A stretch of 53,280 nt of DNA from Candidatus Alistipes intestinigallinarum (lineage in GTDB: Bacteria; Bacteroidota; Bacteroidia; Bacteroidales; Rikenellaceae), in NCBI GenBank assembly GCA_019115745.1, contig DXDA01000050.1, forward strand, positions 1-53,280, read 5' to 3'. Positions within the stretch are counted from its first letter, which is position 1. Each line of letters begins with the position of its first letter. The notes beneath the pieces are model-generated. The model saw only the letters and a list, made by a program, of their open reading frames with translations. It was not told the origin of the DNA and ran no database searches. Positions 25,001 through 34,800 of this stretch are shown piece after piece. A program made the position numbers and the translations under genes.

Positions 25001-25220
25001 GAGCAACGAGATCATCGACGCGCTGCGTCAGGGACATATCAGCTACGTGATCAACACGATCGACATCAACCAGCACAACACGCGCCTGGACGGTTATGAG
25101 ATCCGCCGCACGGCCGTAGAGAACAACGTGACGGTCTTCACGGCGCTGGAGACGGTGCGTGTGTTGCTGGACGTGCTGGAGGAGATCACGCTGCGTGTTT
25201 CGACAATCGACGCGAAATAA
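22038..25220 (+). CDS. carB: Carbamoyl-phosphate synthase large subunit
   Basis: A 1060-residue synthetase made of two homologous ATP-grasp halves. The first half starts [20 protein letters not shown] and contains [11 protein letters not shown]; the second starts [20 protein letters not shown] and contains [11 protein letters not shown]. The carbamate and carbamoyl-phosphate active sites each have the conserved EVNPR motif. The last ~130 residues (from [20 protein letters not shown]) are the MGS-like allosteric domain, which binds effectors such as UMP in other bacteria, so feedback control may act here. Length is normal. It overlaps carA; pyrK follows after 14 bp. Confidence 0.96.
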   Translation: MPKRKDIRKVMVIGSGPIVIGQAAEFDYAGTQACLALKEEGYEVILANSNPATIMTDTHIADKVYMEPLTLEYVAKIIRYERPDAIVPGLGGQTGLNLAVQLAKKGILQECQVEILGTSFDSIERAEDRELFKELCESLGEPVLPSEIATTVEEGVEVAARIGYPVVLRPAFTLGGTGGGFADDEAQLREMMRNGLALSPVHQVLVEKSIKGYKEIEFEVMRDHNDTAISICCMENIDPVGIHTGDSIVVAPSQTLTNKEFQMLRDSALKIIRALKIEGGCNVQFALDPLSFKYYLIEVNPRVSRSSALASKASGYPIARVSAKIAVGLTLDEIRIANTPASFEPTLDYVVTKVPRFPFDKFSDASNKLGTQMKATGEVMSIGRTMEESLLKAVRSLETGVCHIYHKKFDSWTNDDLLDYIKIGTDDRLYAIAQLIRGGVDLALIYDKTKIDLFFLEKFKNIVEFEKVVRAHPMDVETLREAKRMGFSDKYIGQLWGLSQHEMYRLREQHDIFPVYKMIDTCASEFSSYVPYFYSTYEEENESKVSDKKKIIVLGSGPIRIGQGVEFDYSTVHAIWSIREAGYEAIIINNNPETVSTDYTTSDKLYFEPLTVEDVMNVIHLEKPEAIVVSLGGQTAINLAEPLAELGVPIIGTDCQAIENAEDRGCFERIMEDLGIPQPEAEAVTDIEAGVRAAARIGYPVLVRPSYVLGGRAMQIVSNEERLRHYLQTAVEVNVDQPVLVDRYIMGKELEVDAICDGKDVFIPGIMEHVEHTGIHSGDSISVYPTFSVSQRAKEKIIDYTVRLGLRIGIVGLYNIQFIVAGDDDVYVIEVNPRSSRTVPFLSKSTGVPMAHIATQVILGKKLRELGYTDVYGQEKARWYVKAPAFSFAKIRGMDSYLSPEMKSTGEAIGYDDKLTRALYKALQATGMHVSNYGTIFVTIADQDKPQALPLVKRFYDLGFNIEATTGTAEFLREHGIRTRTRRKLNEGSNEIIDALRQGHISYVINTIDINQHNTRLDGYEIRRTAVENNVTVFTALETVRVLLDVLEEITLRVSTIDAK

Positions 25221-25234
25221 GAAACGACGGAGCG

Positions 25235-25975
25235 ATGTACAAGAAGGGAATCTATCGGATCGAGCGGAACGAACGGCTGACGGAGACGGTGTGGCGGATG
25301 CGGCTTGCGGGCGACACACAATGGATTACGGCGCCGGGACAGTTCGTGAACATCGCGCTGGAGGGGAAGTACCTGCGTCGTCCGATCTCGGTCTGCGACT
25401 GGGATGATCGGTCTATTACGCTGATCTACAAGGTTGTTGGCGAGGGTACGGAGCAGATGAGCCGCCTGCAGCCGGGTTCGGAACTGGATCTGCTGACAGG
25501 CCTCGGCAACGGCTTCTCGACGCAAAACAACGCCCGGCGACCGCTGCTGGTCGGGGGTGGCGTGGGGGTTCCCCCGCTCTACGGACTGGCCCGTCAGTTG
25601 CTTGCCGAGGGGAAACCGGTCGAGGTGGTGCTGGGCTTCAACACGGCTGCGGAGGTCTTCTACGAGGAGGAGTTCCGGGCGCTGGGGTGCCATGTGACGG
25701 TTGCCACGGTCGACGGTTCGCGGGGCGTTGAGGGCTTCGTGACGACGGCCATCGCCGGGGAGGGACTCGATTTCGACTACTTCTACGCCTGCGGACCGCT
25801 GCCGATGCTCCATGCGCTCTACAACGCCGTGGAGCAGGACGGGCAGTTGTCGTTCGAGGAGCGTATGGGTTGCGGTTTCGGGGCCTGCATGGGCTGCTCG
25901 TGCAAGACGAAATACGGCAACAAACGCATCTGCAAGGAGGGACCCGTACTGGAGAAAGGAGAGATCATATGGTAG
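25235..25975 (+). CDS. pyrK: Dihydroorotate dehydrogenase B, electron-transfer subunit
   Basis: A 246-residue iron-sulfur flavoprotein that passes electrons from PyrD to NAD+. The FAD domain contains LRRPISVCDWD. The NAD domain contains LLVGGGVGVPPLYGLARQL and YACGPLPMLHAL. The C-terminal [2Fe-2S] ligands lie in MGCGFGACMGCSCKTK and ICKEG. Its presence shows that the dehydrogenase is the NAD-linked class 1B type. Its last 7 bp overlap pyrD. Confidence 0.93.
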   Translation: MYKKGIYRIERNERLTETVWRMRLAGDTQWITAPGQFVNIALEGKYLRRPISVCDWDDRSITLIYKVVGEGTEQMSRLQPGSELDLLTGLGNGFSTQNNARRPLLVGGGVGVPPLYGLARQLLAEGKPVEVVLGFNTAAEVFYEEEFRALGCHVTVATVDGSRGVEGFVTTAIAGEGLDFDYFYACGPLPMLHALYNAVEQDGQLSFEERMGCGFGACMGCSCKTKYGNKRICKEGPVLEKGEIIW

Positions 25976-26916
25976 AGAAACAGACGATACAGGAGGGCGC
26001 CGCATCGCAGGTCGACACATCGGTCGAACTGTGCGGCGTGCGGCTGGACAATCCGGTGGTTCCGGCCAGCGGGACGTTCGGCTACGGCTATGAATTCAAG
26101 GATTTCTACGACATCAACATCCTGGGTTCGTTCTCGTTCAAGGGCACGACACGCGAGGCGCGCTTCGGCAACCCGACGCCGCGCATTGCCGAATGTACGG
26201 CGGGAATGATCAACGCCGTGGGTTTGCAGAACCCGGGCATCGACGCCGTGATCCGTCACGAGCTGCCGCGCCTGCGGCAATTCTTCCGCAAGCCGGTGAT
26301 CGCCAACATCTCGGGCTTTTCGGTCGAGGAGTATGCCTACTGCTGCGAGCGGATTGACAAGCAGGAGCAGGTCGGGATCATCGAAGTGAATGTCTCGTGC
26401 CCGAACGTGCGCCACGGCGGCATGTCGTTCGGCACGAGCCCCGAGGCGGCGGCCGAGGTGACGCGCGCCGTGAAGGCCGTGACGACCAAGCCGGTCTTCA
26501 TCAAACTCTCGCCCAACGTCACGGACATCGTCTCGATCGCCCGGGCGTGCGAGGAGGCCGGGGCGGACGGCATCTGCCTGATCAATACGGTGTTGGGAAT
26601 GCGTATCGACGTGCGTCGCCGCCGTCCGGTGATTGCCAACACGATGGGCGGTTTTTCGGGTCCGGCGGTCTTTCCGCTGGCCGTGCGGATGGTCTACCAG
26701 GTCTCGAAGGCGTGCCGGATTCCGGTCATGGGGTGCGGCGGCGTGCAGTCGGCGCGCGACGTGATCGAGATGATGATGGCCGGAGCCACGGCCGTGCAGG
26801 TGGGCGCCGCCAACCTGGTGAACCCCTACGCCTCGAAGGAGATCGTCGAGGCGCTGCCCGACGAGATGCGCCGGCTGGGGATCACGAAACTTTCGGACAT
26901 TATCGGAATAGCATAA
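25969..26916 (+). CDS. pyrD: Dihydroorotate dehydrogenase B, catalytic subunit
   Basis: A 315-residue FMN enzyme of class 1B that oxidises dihydroorotate to orotate with PyrK. The active-site base is Cys144 in EVNVSCPN. The FMN-binding segments are [42 protein letters not shown] and AVQVGAANL. The start at ATG 25969 overlaps the pyrK stop (ATGGTAG) and lies just after a GGAG-rich stretch, a rare visible ribosome-binding site here. A longer open frame upstream lies wholly within pyrK and was not used. Confidence 0.94.
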   Translation: MVEKQTIQEGAASQVDTSVELCGVRLDNPVVPASGTFGYGYEFKDFYDINILGSFSFKGTTREARFGNPTPRIAECTAGMINAVGLQNPGIDAVIRHELPRLRQFFRKPVIANISGFSVEEYAYCCERIDKQEQVGIIEVNVSCPNVRHGGMSFGTSPEAAAEVTRAVKAVTTKPVFIKLSPNVTDIVSIARACEEAGADGICLINTVLGMRIDVRRRRPVIANTMGGFSGPAVFPLAVRMVYQVSKACRIPVMGCGGVQSARDVIEMMMAGATAVQVGAANLVNPYASKEIVEALPDEMRRLGITKLSDIIGIA

Positions 26917-26923
26917 AAAAGAG

Positions 26924-27631
26924 ATGGAAAGAGACGTTATCATTGCCTGTGATTTCAAATCCGCGGAGGATACCTTCCGCTTCCTTGACCTCTTCCGGGA
27001 CGAGGCCCGCAAACCCTTCCTGAAGATCGGCATGGAGCTCTACTATGCCGAAGGGCCGTCGATCGTGCGGGAGATCAAGCGCCGGGGGCACAAGATCTTC
27101 CTCGACCTGAAACTCCACGACATTCCCAATACGGTGAAGAAGGCGATGGCTGTGCTGTCGCGCCTGGACGTGGACATGTGCAACGTCCACGCCGCCGGAA
27201 CGATCGAGATGATGCGGGCAGCGCTGGAGGGCCTCACACGCGAGGACGGTACGCGGCCGCTGTTGATTGCCGTGACGCAGTTGACCTCGACGAGCGAGGA
27301 GCGGATGCAGCGCGAACTGCTGATCGGGGCATCGATCAACGATACGATCGTGAAGTATGCGCAAAATACGCGTGAAGCCGGGCTGGACGGCGTGGTCTGC
27401 TCGCCGCTGGAGGCGGGGATGGTCCACGAGGCGTGCGGTGCGGACTTCCTGACCGTGACGCCGGGCGTGCGTTTCGCCGACGGCGACGTGGCCGACCAGG
27501 TGCGTGTGACGACTCCGGCCCGGGCCCGCGAGATCGGTTCGGATTTCATCGTCGTGGGGCGTCCGATCACGGCTGCGGCGGATCCCGTAGCGGCTTACCG
27601 CCGTTGTGTGGCGGAGTTTGTGGGTGCGTAG
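26924..27631 (+). CDS. pyrF: Orotidine 5'-phosphate decarboxylase
   Basis: A 235-residue TIM-barrel enzyme for the last step to UMP. The catalytic Lys-Asp network is in [13 protein letters not shown] (D-x-K-x-x-D). [11 protein letters not shown] at the start, [22 protein letters not shown] and [19 protein letters not shown] with the late [19 protein letters not shown] are the family's phosphate-binding and loop regions. This is the group I (short, E. coli-like) form. It starts 7 bp after pyrD. Confidence 0.95.
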   Translation: MERDVIIACDFKSAEDTFRFLDLFRDEARKPFLKIGMELYYAEGPSIVREIKRRGHKIFLDLKLHDIPNTVKKAMAVLSRLDVDMCNVHAAGTIEMMRAALEGLTREDGTRPLLIAVTQLTSTSEERMQRELLIGASINDTIVKYAQNTREAGLDGVVCSPLEAGMVHEACGADFLTVTPGVRFADGDVADQVRVTTPARAREIGSDFIVVGRPITAAADPVAAYRRCVAEFVGA

Positions 27632-27687
27632 CGCGTGGTCCGGCGGATTTTTTGCGGACTCCGCGGTAAACTGAAACCATCAAAGTC

Positions 27688-27948
27688 ATGAAACCTGTAA
27701 AATTGTTCTACCTGAAGACGTGCCCCTTCTGCAAGAAGGCGCTGCGCTACATCGAGGAGGCGAAGGCGGCCCATCCCGAACTGGCCCCGATCGAGATCGA
27801 GATGATCGAGGAGTCGGAAGAACCGGCCGTGGCCGACCGGTACGACTATTACTACGTGCCGACGTTCTACGTCGACGGGGAGAAGGTCCACGAAGGGGGA
27901 ATCTATCCCGACGAGGTGGAACAGGTCTTGCGCAAGGCGTTGGAATAG
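27688..27948 (+). CDS. Glutaredoxin-like protein in the pyr operon
   Basis: An 86-residue thioredoxin-fold protein with the redox motif Cys12-Pro-Phe-Cys15 ([12 protein letters not shown]), a cis-Pro segment [16 protein letters not shown] and a final helix. It resembles glutaredoxin-family proteins of anaerobes. It sits between pyrF (56 bp upstream) and pyrE (97 bp downstream), which is unusual for a pyr operon. It could keep a pathway enzyme reduced, but nothing in the sequence shows this; it may only share the transcript. Confidence 0.83.
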   Translation: MKPVKLFYLKTCPFCKKALRYIEEAKAAHPELAPIEIEMIEESEEPAVADRYDYYYVPTFYVDGEKVHEGGIYPDEVEQVLRKALE

Positions 27949-28045
27949 AGGGCGTACGGCGGATCGCCTCCGGCCTCGGCGCCGGTCGGAACTGCCGCCG
28001 ACACCCCGGATCAATCGGAATCGGAAAAAGCAACATACGAAAAAC

Positions 28046-28678
28046 ATGGAAAAAGCTATTGCAAAGGATTTGCTGTCGATCGGCGCGGTTTTCCTGCGTC
28101 CGGAACAGCCGTTTACGTGGGCCAGCGGCATCAAGAGCCCGATCTATTGCGACAACCGTCTGACGCTGACGGCTCCGGAGGTGCGTAAGCATGTCGAGGC
28201 GGGTCTTGCGGAGATCGTCCGCACGAAGTATCCCGAGGCCGAGGTGCTGATGGGAACGTCGACGGCCGGCATTGCCCACGCCGCCATCACGGCGACGATC
28301 CTCGACCTGCCGATGGGCTACGTGCGCTCGGGATCGAAGGACCACGGCCGCGGCAACCAGATCGAAGGACGTCTGGAGAAGGGTCAGAAGGTCGTGGTGA
28401 TCGAGGACCTGATCTCGACGGCCGGATCGTGCATCGAGGTGGTGAATGCCTTGCGCGAGGCGGGCGCCGAGGTGCTGGGCGTTGCGTCGATCTTCACCTA
28501 CGGGATGAAGAAGGGCCTCGACCGTCTGAAGGAGGCGAATGTGGTGAACTACAGCCTCTCGAACCTCGACGCACTGGTCGAGGTGGCAGCCGAGGAGGGT
28601 TATATCAAGCCCGAGGACAAGGAGCGTCTGCTGAAGTTCCGCGACAATCCGTCGGACGAATCGTGGATGAACCGCTAA
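28046..28678 (+). CDS. pyrE: Orotate phosphoribosyltransferase
   Basis: A 210-residue type I phosphoribosyltransferase that joins orotate and PRPP to form OMP. The N-terminal [19 protein letters not shown] contacts the orotate. [19 protein letters not shown] is the flexible catalytic loop, and [19 protein letters not shown] carries the 13-residue PRPP-binding motif. pyrB follows after 13 bp. Confidence 0.94.
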   Translation: MEKAIAKDLLSIGAVFLRPEQPFTWASGIKSPIYCDNRLTLTAPEVRKHVEAGLAEIVRTKYPEAEVLMGTSTAGIAHAAITATILDLPMGYVRSGSKDHGRGNQIEGRLEKGQKVVVIEDLISTAGSCIEVVNALREAGAEVLGVASIFTYGMKKGLDRLKEANVVNYSLSNLDALVEVAAEEGYIKPEDKERLLKFRDNPSDESWMNR

Positions 28679-28691
28679 ATTCCGGAGAGAG

Positions 28692-29777
28692 ATGCGACAT
28701 CTGATCGATCCTACCGATCTGACGGTCCAGGAGACCGAGCAGATCGTGGCCCTGGCCGAAGACATCATCGCCAACCGGGCCAAGTACAGCGAGGCGTGCA
28801 AGGGCAAGAAGCTGGCCACGCTCTTCTACGAACCCTCGACGCGCACGCGTCTGAGCTTTACGTCGGCGATGCTTGAGCTGGGCGGCCAGGTCATCGGCTT
28901 TTCGGATGCCAACTCGTCGTCGGTATCGAAGGGCGAGACGGTGGCCGACACGGTGCGCGTGATCCGTTGCTTTGCGGACATCATCGCCATGCGTCATTTC
29001 AAGGAGGGCGCACCGCTCGTGGCGTCGCAGTACGCCGGCATCCCGGTGATCAACGCCGGGGACGGCAGCCACTCGCACCCGACGCAGACGCTGACGGACC
29101 TGTTGACGATCAAGCGCGAAAAGGGCCGCTTCGACCACATGACGATCGGCTTCTGCGGCGACCTGAAGTTCGGCCGTACGGTGCACTCGCTGATCAAGGC
29201 GCTGTCGCGCTACGAGGGGATCAACGTGATCCTGATCTCGCCCGAGGAGCTGCGCCTGCCGGACTACATGCTGCAGGAGATGCAGGCCAATTCGCGCATC
29301 ACGTTCCGCGAGGTGCGCACGATGGAGGAGGTGATGCCCGAACTGGACATCCTCTACATGACGCGCGTGCAGAAGGAGCGTTTCCTCGACGAAGAGGAGT
29401 TCGACCGGGTGAAGAACAGCTTCGTGCTCAACCCCGAGAAGCTGCGTACGGCCAAGCCGGATATGATCATCCTGCATCCGCTGCCGCGAGTGAACGAGAT
29501 CACGCGTGCGGTGGACAACGATCCTCGTGCGGCCTATTTCCGCCAGGTGGAGAACGGCAAGTTCGTGCGTATGGCCTTGATCCTGACGCTGCTGCGCTGG
29601 GCCGACGAGAACAAGCCGTTCGCCCATACGCCGGTCTTCAACGAGGAGTACCTCGTCAACGAACTGGTGTGCCCGAACCGCCGCTGCATCTCGGCGACGG
29701 AGGATGTGGACCAGCTTTTCCGACGGATGCCCGACGGCACATGCCGCTGTGCCTACTGCGAGGCCAAGGCGCGATAG
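28692..29777 (+). CDS. pyrB: Aspartate carbamoyltransferase with fused PyrI-like zinc domain
   Basis: A 361-residue protein. The first ~310 residues are a complete catalytic chain: [16 protein letters not shown] (carbamoyl-phosphate site), [28 protein letters not shown] and HPLPRVNEI. The remaining ~45 residues are extra. [10 protein letters not shown] and CRCAYCEAK give Cys327-x4-Cys332-x20-Cys353-x2-Cys356, the same pattern and surrounding residues as the zinc domain of the regulatory chain PyrI (CPN-x2-CIS, C-x-YCE). The nucleotide-binding (allosteric) domain of PyrI is absent, and no pyrI follows. The zinc module probably stabilises the trimer without CTP/ATP control. It is the last gene of the pyr operon. 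Confidence 0.93.
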   Translation: MRHLIDPTDLTVQETEQIVALAEDIIANRAKYSEACKGKKLATLFYEPSTRTRLSFTSAMLELGGQVIGFSDANSSSVSKGETVADTVRVIRCFADIIAMRHFKEGAPLVASQYAGIPVINAGDGSHSHPTQTLTDLLTIKREKGRFDHMTIGFCGDLKFGRTVHSLIKALSRYEGINVILISPEELRLPDYMLQEMQANSRITFREVRTMEEVMPELDILYMTRVQKERFLDEEEFDRVKNSFVLNPEKLRTAKPDMIILHPLPRVNEITRAVDNDPRAAYFRQVENGKFVRMALILTLLRWADENKPFAHTPVFNEEYLVNELVCPNRRCISATEDVDQLFRRMPDGTCRCAYCEAKAR

Positions 29778-29855
29778 CGCCGGAGAGCGGGGAGGGTGAC
29801 CGAGCCCGGATTGCGCAGAATTCATGAGCCGGTTTTGCCCCGCAAATGAGAGTTT

Positions 29856-29885
29856 CACCCCGGAGGTCTGATGACTTCCGGGGTG
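29856..29885 (+). terminator. Strong hairpin at the end of the pyr operon
   Basis: CACCCCGGAGGT (29856-29867) pairs with ACTTCCGGGGTG (29874-29885), 12 pairs with one G-U, 6-nt loop, 78 bp after the pyrB stop. Only TT follows, so it is not a textbook terminator, but its position between the pyr and pur operons fits. Confidence 0.5.
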
Positions 29886-29942
29886 TTCGGTAAACCCCGG
29901 AGCGGATTGTCGAAAAAATGTGGATATAATCTGTCCGGGAAT

Positions 29943-29973
29943 TTTGAAAGTAGGGCGAAAAGCGCTACTTTTG
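29943..29973 (+). promoter_or_regulatory. Promoter of the purine operon
   Basis: TTTG (29943-29946), a 19-bp spacer and TACTTTTG (29966-29973) match the Bacteroidota consensus. The expected start near 29980 gives a long leader of about 275 nt before purE. Confidence 0.85.
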
Positions 29974-30003
29974 TAACGATGTTTTAACAGGTGGGTTAAG
30001 TTG

Positions 30004-30174
30004 ATGATTCAAAACTGCATCTTGGACGGTGTGGGGCGACATGCCTTTTTTGACCAGCGCGAACGGAAGAAACAGCAGGTTCAGGCCGCTGCGTTCTATT
30101 CGTCCGTACGCCGACGGATGCAATGTGCGCACTCCCTGGAGCAGCAACAGTCCGCTCGCGGACTCCTTGGATAG
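30004..30174 (+). CDS. Possible leader peptide of the pur operon (56 aa)
   Basis: An ATG-started frame of 56 codons fills most of the purine leader and stops with TAG at 30172-30174, 6 bp before the terminator hairpin. It begins MIQNCILDGVG and ends QQQSARGLLG. Nine of 56 residues are Gln, including three in a row (codons 47-49, 30142-30150). It is Arg-rich as well and shows no domain. The layout mirrors the frame in the pyr leader. Translation is not proven, and a GC-rich leader may hold such a frame by chance. Confidence 0.35.
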   Translation: MIQNCILDGVGRHAFFDQRERKKQQVQAAAFYSSVRRRMQCAHSLEQQQSARGLLG

Positions 30175-30180
30175 ATACCG

Positions 30181-30219
30181 GACCGCCATGACTTGCGATG
30201 TCGTGGCGGTCTGCTTTTT
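30181..30219 (+). terminator. Attenuator terminator upstream of purE
   Basis: GACCGCCATGAC (30181-30192) pairs with GTCGTGGCGGTC (30200-30211), 12 pairs with one wobble, 7-nt loop, followed by TGCTTTTT. It lies after the operon promoter and 36 bp before purE, so transcripts must escape it. Upstream hairpins are CGTCCGT/ACGGATG (30101-30107/30114-30120) and GTCCG/CGGAC (30150-30154/30159-30163). Confidence 0.8.
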
Positions 30220-30254
30220 GGAAATTCGAACAAACTTGTAAATACGATAAAACG

Positions 30255-30725
30255 ATGAAAGTAGGGGTGATTATGGGCTCGGTGAGCGATTACGACGTGA
30301 TGTCCGAAGCCGTTTCGATGCTCGAATCCTTCGGCGTGGAGTTCGAAAAACGGGTGGTCAGTGCCCACCGTACGCCGGATCTGCTGTGTGAATATGCCAA
30401 GACGGCCAAGGAACGCGGTCTGGGTGTCATTATCGCCGGGGCGGGCGGTGCGGCCCACCTGCCGGGTATGGTGGCCTCGATGACGACGCTGCCCGTGGTG
30501 GGCGTGCCGGTGAAGTCGCGGGCTCTGAACGGCCTGGATTCGCTGCTCTCGATCGTGCAGATGCCTGCGGGAGTTCCCGTTGCCACGACCGCGATCAACG
30601 GCGCGAAGAATGCCGCTCTGATTGCCGTTTCGATCCTGGCGCTGCAGGACGAGGCGCTGGCCGCGAAACTCGAAGCCTTCCGCGCCAAACAGACCGCCGA
30701 TGTCCTGAAAGCCGAACTGAAGTGA
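30255..30725 (+). CDS. purE: N5-carboxyaminoimidazole ribonucleotide mutase
   Basis: A 156-residue class I PurE, which moves the carboxyl group of N5-CAIR to give CAIR. It has [17 protein letters not shown] at the N-terminus (phosphate-binding SDxxxM), VVSAHRTPD (catalytic His) and [16 protein letters not shown]. The start is ATG 30255; upstream codons of the open frame lie in the terminator hairpin. purK overlaps by one base (TGATG), which suits the two enzymes acting in sequence. Confidence 0.95.
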   Translation: MKVGVIMGSVSDYDVMSEAVSMLESFGVEFEKRVVSAHRTPDLLCEYAKTAKERGLGVIIAGAGGAAHLPGMVASMTTLPVVGVPVKSRALNGLDSLLSIVQMPAGVPVATTAINGAKNAALIAVSILALQDEALAAKLEAFRAKQTADVLKAELK

Positions 30726-31816
30726 TGAAGACGATCGGAATTATCGGAGGAGGGCAACTGGGGCTGATGATCGCCGAACAGGCGCATGGACTGGGCGTTC
30801 GGGCCGTGGCGCTCGATCCGACTGCGGATGCTCCGGCCTTCCGGGTTTGCGACGATCATATCGTGGCGGCCTATGACGATGCCGCGGCGCTCGAACGGCT
30901 GTGCCGCCTGTGCGACGTGGTGACCTACGAATTCGAGAACGTCCCGGGCGAGATCCTGATCCCGCTGTGCGAAAAATACAACATTCCGCAGGGCTATAAA
31001 CCGCTCTACGATTCGCAGGACCGCCTGCGCGAGAAGACGAACGCCCGCAACCACGGATTGCAGACTCCGGGTTTTGCGGCCGTGGACGATGAAGCGTCGC
31101 TGCGGGCTGCGGTGCGCGAACTGGGTCTTCCGGCGGTGCTGAAGACCCGCACGCTGGGCTACGACGGCCACGGACAGTTGGTGCTGAAAAGCGAAGCCGA
31201 CATCGAACGGGCGCTTCCGCTGCTGACGGTCCCCTGCATTCTGGAGGAGTTCATCCCGTTCGACTCGGAGGCCAGTATCGTGATGGTGGCCGACCGGGAG
31301 CGCGTCGTGAGCTTCCCCGTGGGACGGAATATCCACCGCGACGGCATTCTCGACCTGTCGATCGTCCCGGCCGCGGCCTCGCAGGAGGTGCTCGGCCGGA
31401 TGAAGGCGCAGAGCGAGCGCTTCATGCGCGAGTGCGGGTACGAAGGGATCCTGGCCATCGAATACTTCATCCGGGGCGGGGAGATCTATTTCAACGAGAT
31501 GGCGCCGCGTCCCCACAACTCGGGACACTATACGATCGAGGGGTGCACGACGAACCAGTTCCGGGAGCTGGTGCGCTATTTGATCGGCGAGCCGTTGCAG
31601 GAACCGCGCCTGGTAGCCCCGACGGTGATGAAAAACATCCTGGGTCAAGACCTCGACGCGGCCCGGGTTGTGGAGCGTGAGGGCCATCCGAACACCTACG
31701 TCCACATCTACGGCAAGACGGAGAGCCGTCCGAAACGCAAGATGGGTCATATCACCTTCGTCGGCATGACGGGCGAGGGGTACGCAAAGGAGTGGGCCGA
31801 CCGTTTCGTGAAATAA
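30725..31816 (+). CDS. purK: N5-carboxyaminoimidazole ribonucleotide synthase
   Basis: A 363-residue ATP-grasp enzyme that carboxylates AIR with bicarbonate. The N-terminus [20 protein letters not shown] is the family signature. VVTYEFENVPGE, LKTRTLGYDGHGQ, EEFIPFDSEASIV and NEMAPRPHNSGHYT give the ATP- and substrate-binding regions. ATG 30725 is preferred over GTG 30722, which lies in the last codons of purE. Confidence 0.95.
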   Translation: MKTIGIIGGGQLGLMIAEQAHGLGVRAVALDPTADAPAFRVCDDHIVAAYDDAAALERLCRLCDVVTYEFENVPGEILIPLCEKYNIPQGYKPLYDSQDRLREKTNARNHGLQTPGFAAVDDEASLRAAVRELGLPAVLKTRTLGYDGHGQLVLKSEADIERALPLLTVPCILEEFIPFDSEASIVMVADRERVVSFPVGRNIHRDGILDLSIVPAAASQEVLGRMKAQSERFMRECGYEGILAIEYFIRGGEIYFNEMAPRPHNSGHYTIEGCTTNQFRELVRYLIGEPLQEPRLVAPTVMKNILGQDLDAARVVEREGHPNTYVHIYGKTESRPKRKMGHITFVGMTGEGYAKEWADRFVK

Positions 31817-31846
31817 GAACAGAGCAAAAGCAAACAACAACAATAA

Positions 31847-34800
31847 ATGAACACGACCAACTATCGTATTTTCGTCGAGAAACTGCCGCGCTTCCGGGTG
31901 GAGGCGGAGAGTCTTCGGCGCGAACTGAACACGAATCTGAACCTCTCGCTGCGCGAATTGCGCCTGCTGAACATCTACGACCTGTTCGGCTTTACGGAGG
32001 AACTGCTCGAAAAGAGCCGCTACACGGTCTTCGGCGAGGTGGTGACCGACGAGGTGAGCGACACGTGCGACCTTGCGGGGCGCAAATACATTGCCGTGGA
32101 GTGCCTGCCCGGCCAGTTCGACCAGCGGGCCGCTTCGGCAGTGGACTGCGTGCGGCTGATCGACCCCGAGGCGCAGGTGAACATTCGCTCGGCCAAGCTG
32201 CTGTTGTTCGATGACAGCGTCACCGAGGAGGAGCTGGCCCGGATCCGCCACTACTACATCAACGCCGTGGAGTCGCGCGAAAAGGACCTCTCGGTGCTGA
32301 CGGACATGGAGCAGGCGGAGGTGAAGCCCGTTCAGGTGCTGGAGGGTTTTCGGGAGATGGCGGACGAGGAGCTGGAGCCTTACTGCAAGCGGATGGGTCT
32401 GGCGATGAACGCCGACGACCTGTACGAAGTGGTGAAATACTTCCGCGAGGAGGGGCGCGATCCCTTCGAAACGGAGCTGCGCATCCTGGATACCTACTGG
32501 AGCGACCACTGCCGCCATACGACCTTCACGACCGAACTCGAAGGCATTACGGTCGAGGAGTCGTTCCTGAAGGATGAGATCGAGGATTCGCTGGCGTTGT
32601 ACCTGCGGATTCGCCGCGAACTGGGCCGCGAGCACAAGAGCATCTGCCTGATGGACATGGCGACGATCGGGGCGCGCTACCTGAAGCAGAAGGGTCTGCT
32701 GGACGATCTGGAGGTTTCGGAGGAGAACAACGCCTGCTCGATCTACGTGGAGGTCGACGTCGACGGGAAGCCGGAGACGTGGCTCCTGCAGTTCAAGAAC
32801 GAGACGCACAACCACCCGACGGAGATCGAACCCTTCGGCGGCGCCTCGACCTGCCTGGGCGGAGCGATCCGCGACCCGCTGTCGGGCCGCAGCTACGTCT
32901 ACCAGGCGATGCGTGTGACGGGAGCCGGGAATATCTACCTGCCGGTTTCGGAGACGTTGGCCGGAAAGCTGCCGCAGAGCGTCATCTCGAAGAAGGCCGC
33001 AGCGGGCTATTCGAGCTACGGCAACCAGATCGGACTGGCCACGACGCACGTGCGCGAAATCTACCACGCGGACTACGTGGCCAAGCGACTGGAGGTGGGT
33101 GCCGTTGTCGGGGCCGTGAAGGCGGAGAACGTGCGTCGTGAGCGCCCGGCTCCGGGGGACAAGATCATCATGTTCGGCGGTCGGACGGGCCGCGACGGCA
33201 TCGGCGGAGCGACGGGTTCGTCGAAGGAGCACGATGCCAGGTCGCTGGAGACGTGCGGCAGCGAGGTGCAGAAGGGTAACGCTCCCGAGGAGCGGAAGCT
33301 GGAGCGGCTGTTCCGCCGTCCGGAGGTGACGCGCCTCGTCAAGAAATCGAATGACTTCGGTGCGGGCGGTGTCAGCGTGGCGATCGGCGAGCTGGCCGAC
33401 GGCCTGGACATCTACCTCGACCGGGTGAAGACGAAATACAGCGGACTGAACTCCACGGAGCTGGCGATCAGCGAGTCGCAGGAGCGCATGTCGGTGGTCG
33501 TGGAGGCCAAGGACATGGAGGAGTTCATGGGTTACTGCCGCGAGGAGAATATCGAGGCGGTTCACGTGGCCGACGTGACGGATACGGCGCGGATGCGGAT
33601 GTTCAAGGGCGACCGGAAGGTCGTTGACCTGAGCCGAGCGTTCATCGACAGCGCCGGAGCGAAGCACTACGCCGAGGCGAAGATCAGCGAGGTGGAGAAC
33701 CGCAATCCCTTCGAACGGACGGTCGAGGGCGCCACGACGGCCGAACGCTTTGCCAACAACCTGAAGGATGACAACGTCGTTTCGCAGCGGGGTCTGATCG
33801 AGATGTTCGACTCGACGATCGGCCGCTCGACGGTGCTGATGCCCTTCGGCGGGCGGACGCAGCGCAGCGAGACGCAGGTTTCGGTGCAGAAACTCCCCAC
33901 GGACGGCTATACCGATACGGCCAGCGTGATGGCCTTCGGCTACAACCCCTTCGTGGCCAAGTGGAGCCCCTACCACGGGGCAGCCTATGCCGTGGTGGAG
34001 GCTGCGGCGAAGGTGGTGGCCTCGGGAGCGCGCTACGACCGGATGCGCTACTCCTACCAGGAGTATTTTGAGCGTATGACCAAGGATGCCGAGTCGTGGG
34101 GCAAACCGCTGAGCGCACTGCTGGGCGCCCTGAAGATGCAAGTCGAGCTGGGTCTTCCGTCGATCGGCGGCAAGGACTCGATGTCGGGCACGTTCCAGCA
34201 CATCAACGTACCGCCGATGCTGATGGCTTTCGGCATCACGACGGTCGATGCGCGGACGGTGATCTCGACCGACCTGAAGGGGGCCGGACACCGGTTATAC
34301 CTCGTGCGCCATACGCCGCGTGAGAACTGGATGCCCGATACGGCGCAGTTGAAGGAGAACTTCACGTTCGTGAGCGACCGGATCGCCGAAGGAAAGATCC
34401 TTGCGGCATGGTCGGTGGGCTTCGGCGGCGTGGCTGAGGGCGTGGCGAAGATGGCCTTCGGAAACGGTATCGGCGTGGAGGTCACGATGGAGGAGTCGAA
34501 ACTCTACGACTATGCCTACGGTTCGATCCTCGTGGAGTGCGAGGGAACGCTGGAGTATCCGCGTGCGGAACTCGTGGGCTTCACGGTCGCCGACGCTTCG
34601 GTGACGGTCGGCGGCGTGCGGATGCCGCTCGACGAGCTCTACCGTGCCAATACCGAGCGCTTTGCGACGGTTTATCCCGACAAGGGCTTGAACTCGGCCG
34701 AGGTAATGACTTCGGAACCAGCCGAAAGGCGCTTCACCTATCCGGGCGAGGCCGTCGAGCACCCGCTGGTCTACATCCCGGTCTTCCCCGGCACGAACTG

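Noticed and set aside
22953..25319. A 788-codon minus-strand frame opposite carB
   Set aside because: Antisense shadow of a highly conserved gene, low-complexity Arg/His/Val composition, no recognisable motif or promoter.
30290..34291. A 1333-codon open frame on the minus strand across purE-purL
   Set aside because: It is antisense to conserved enzymes and its composition (Arg, His, Leu, Gln rich) is that of a GC-rich mirror frame; no domain is visible.
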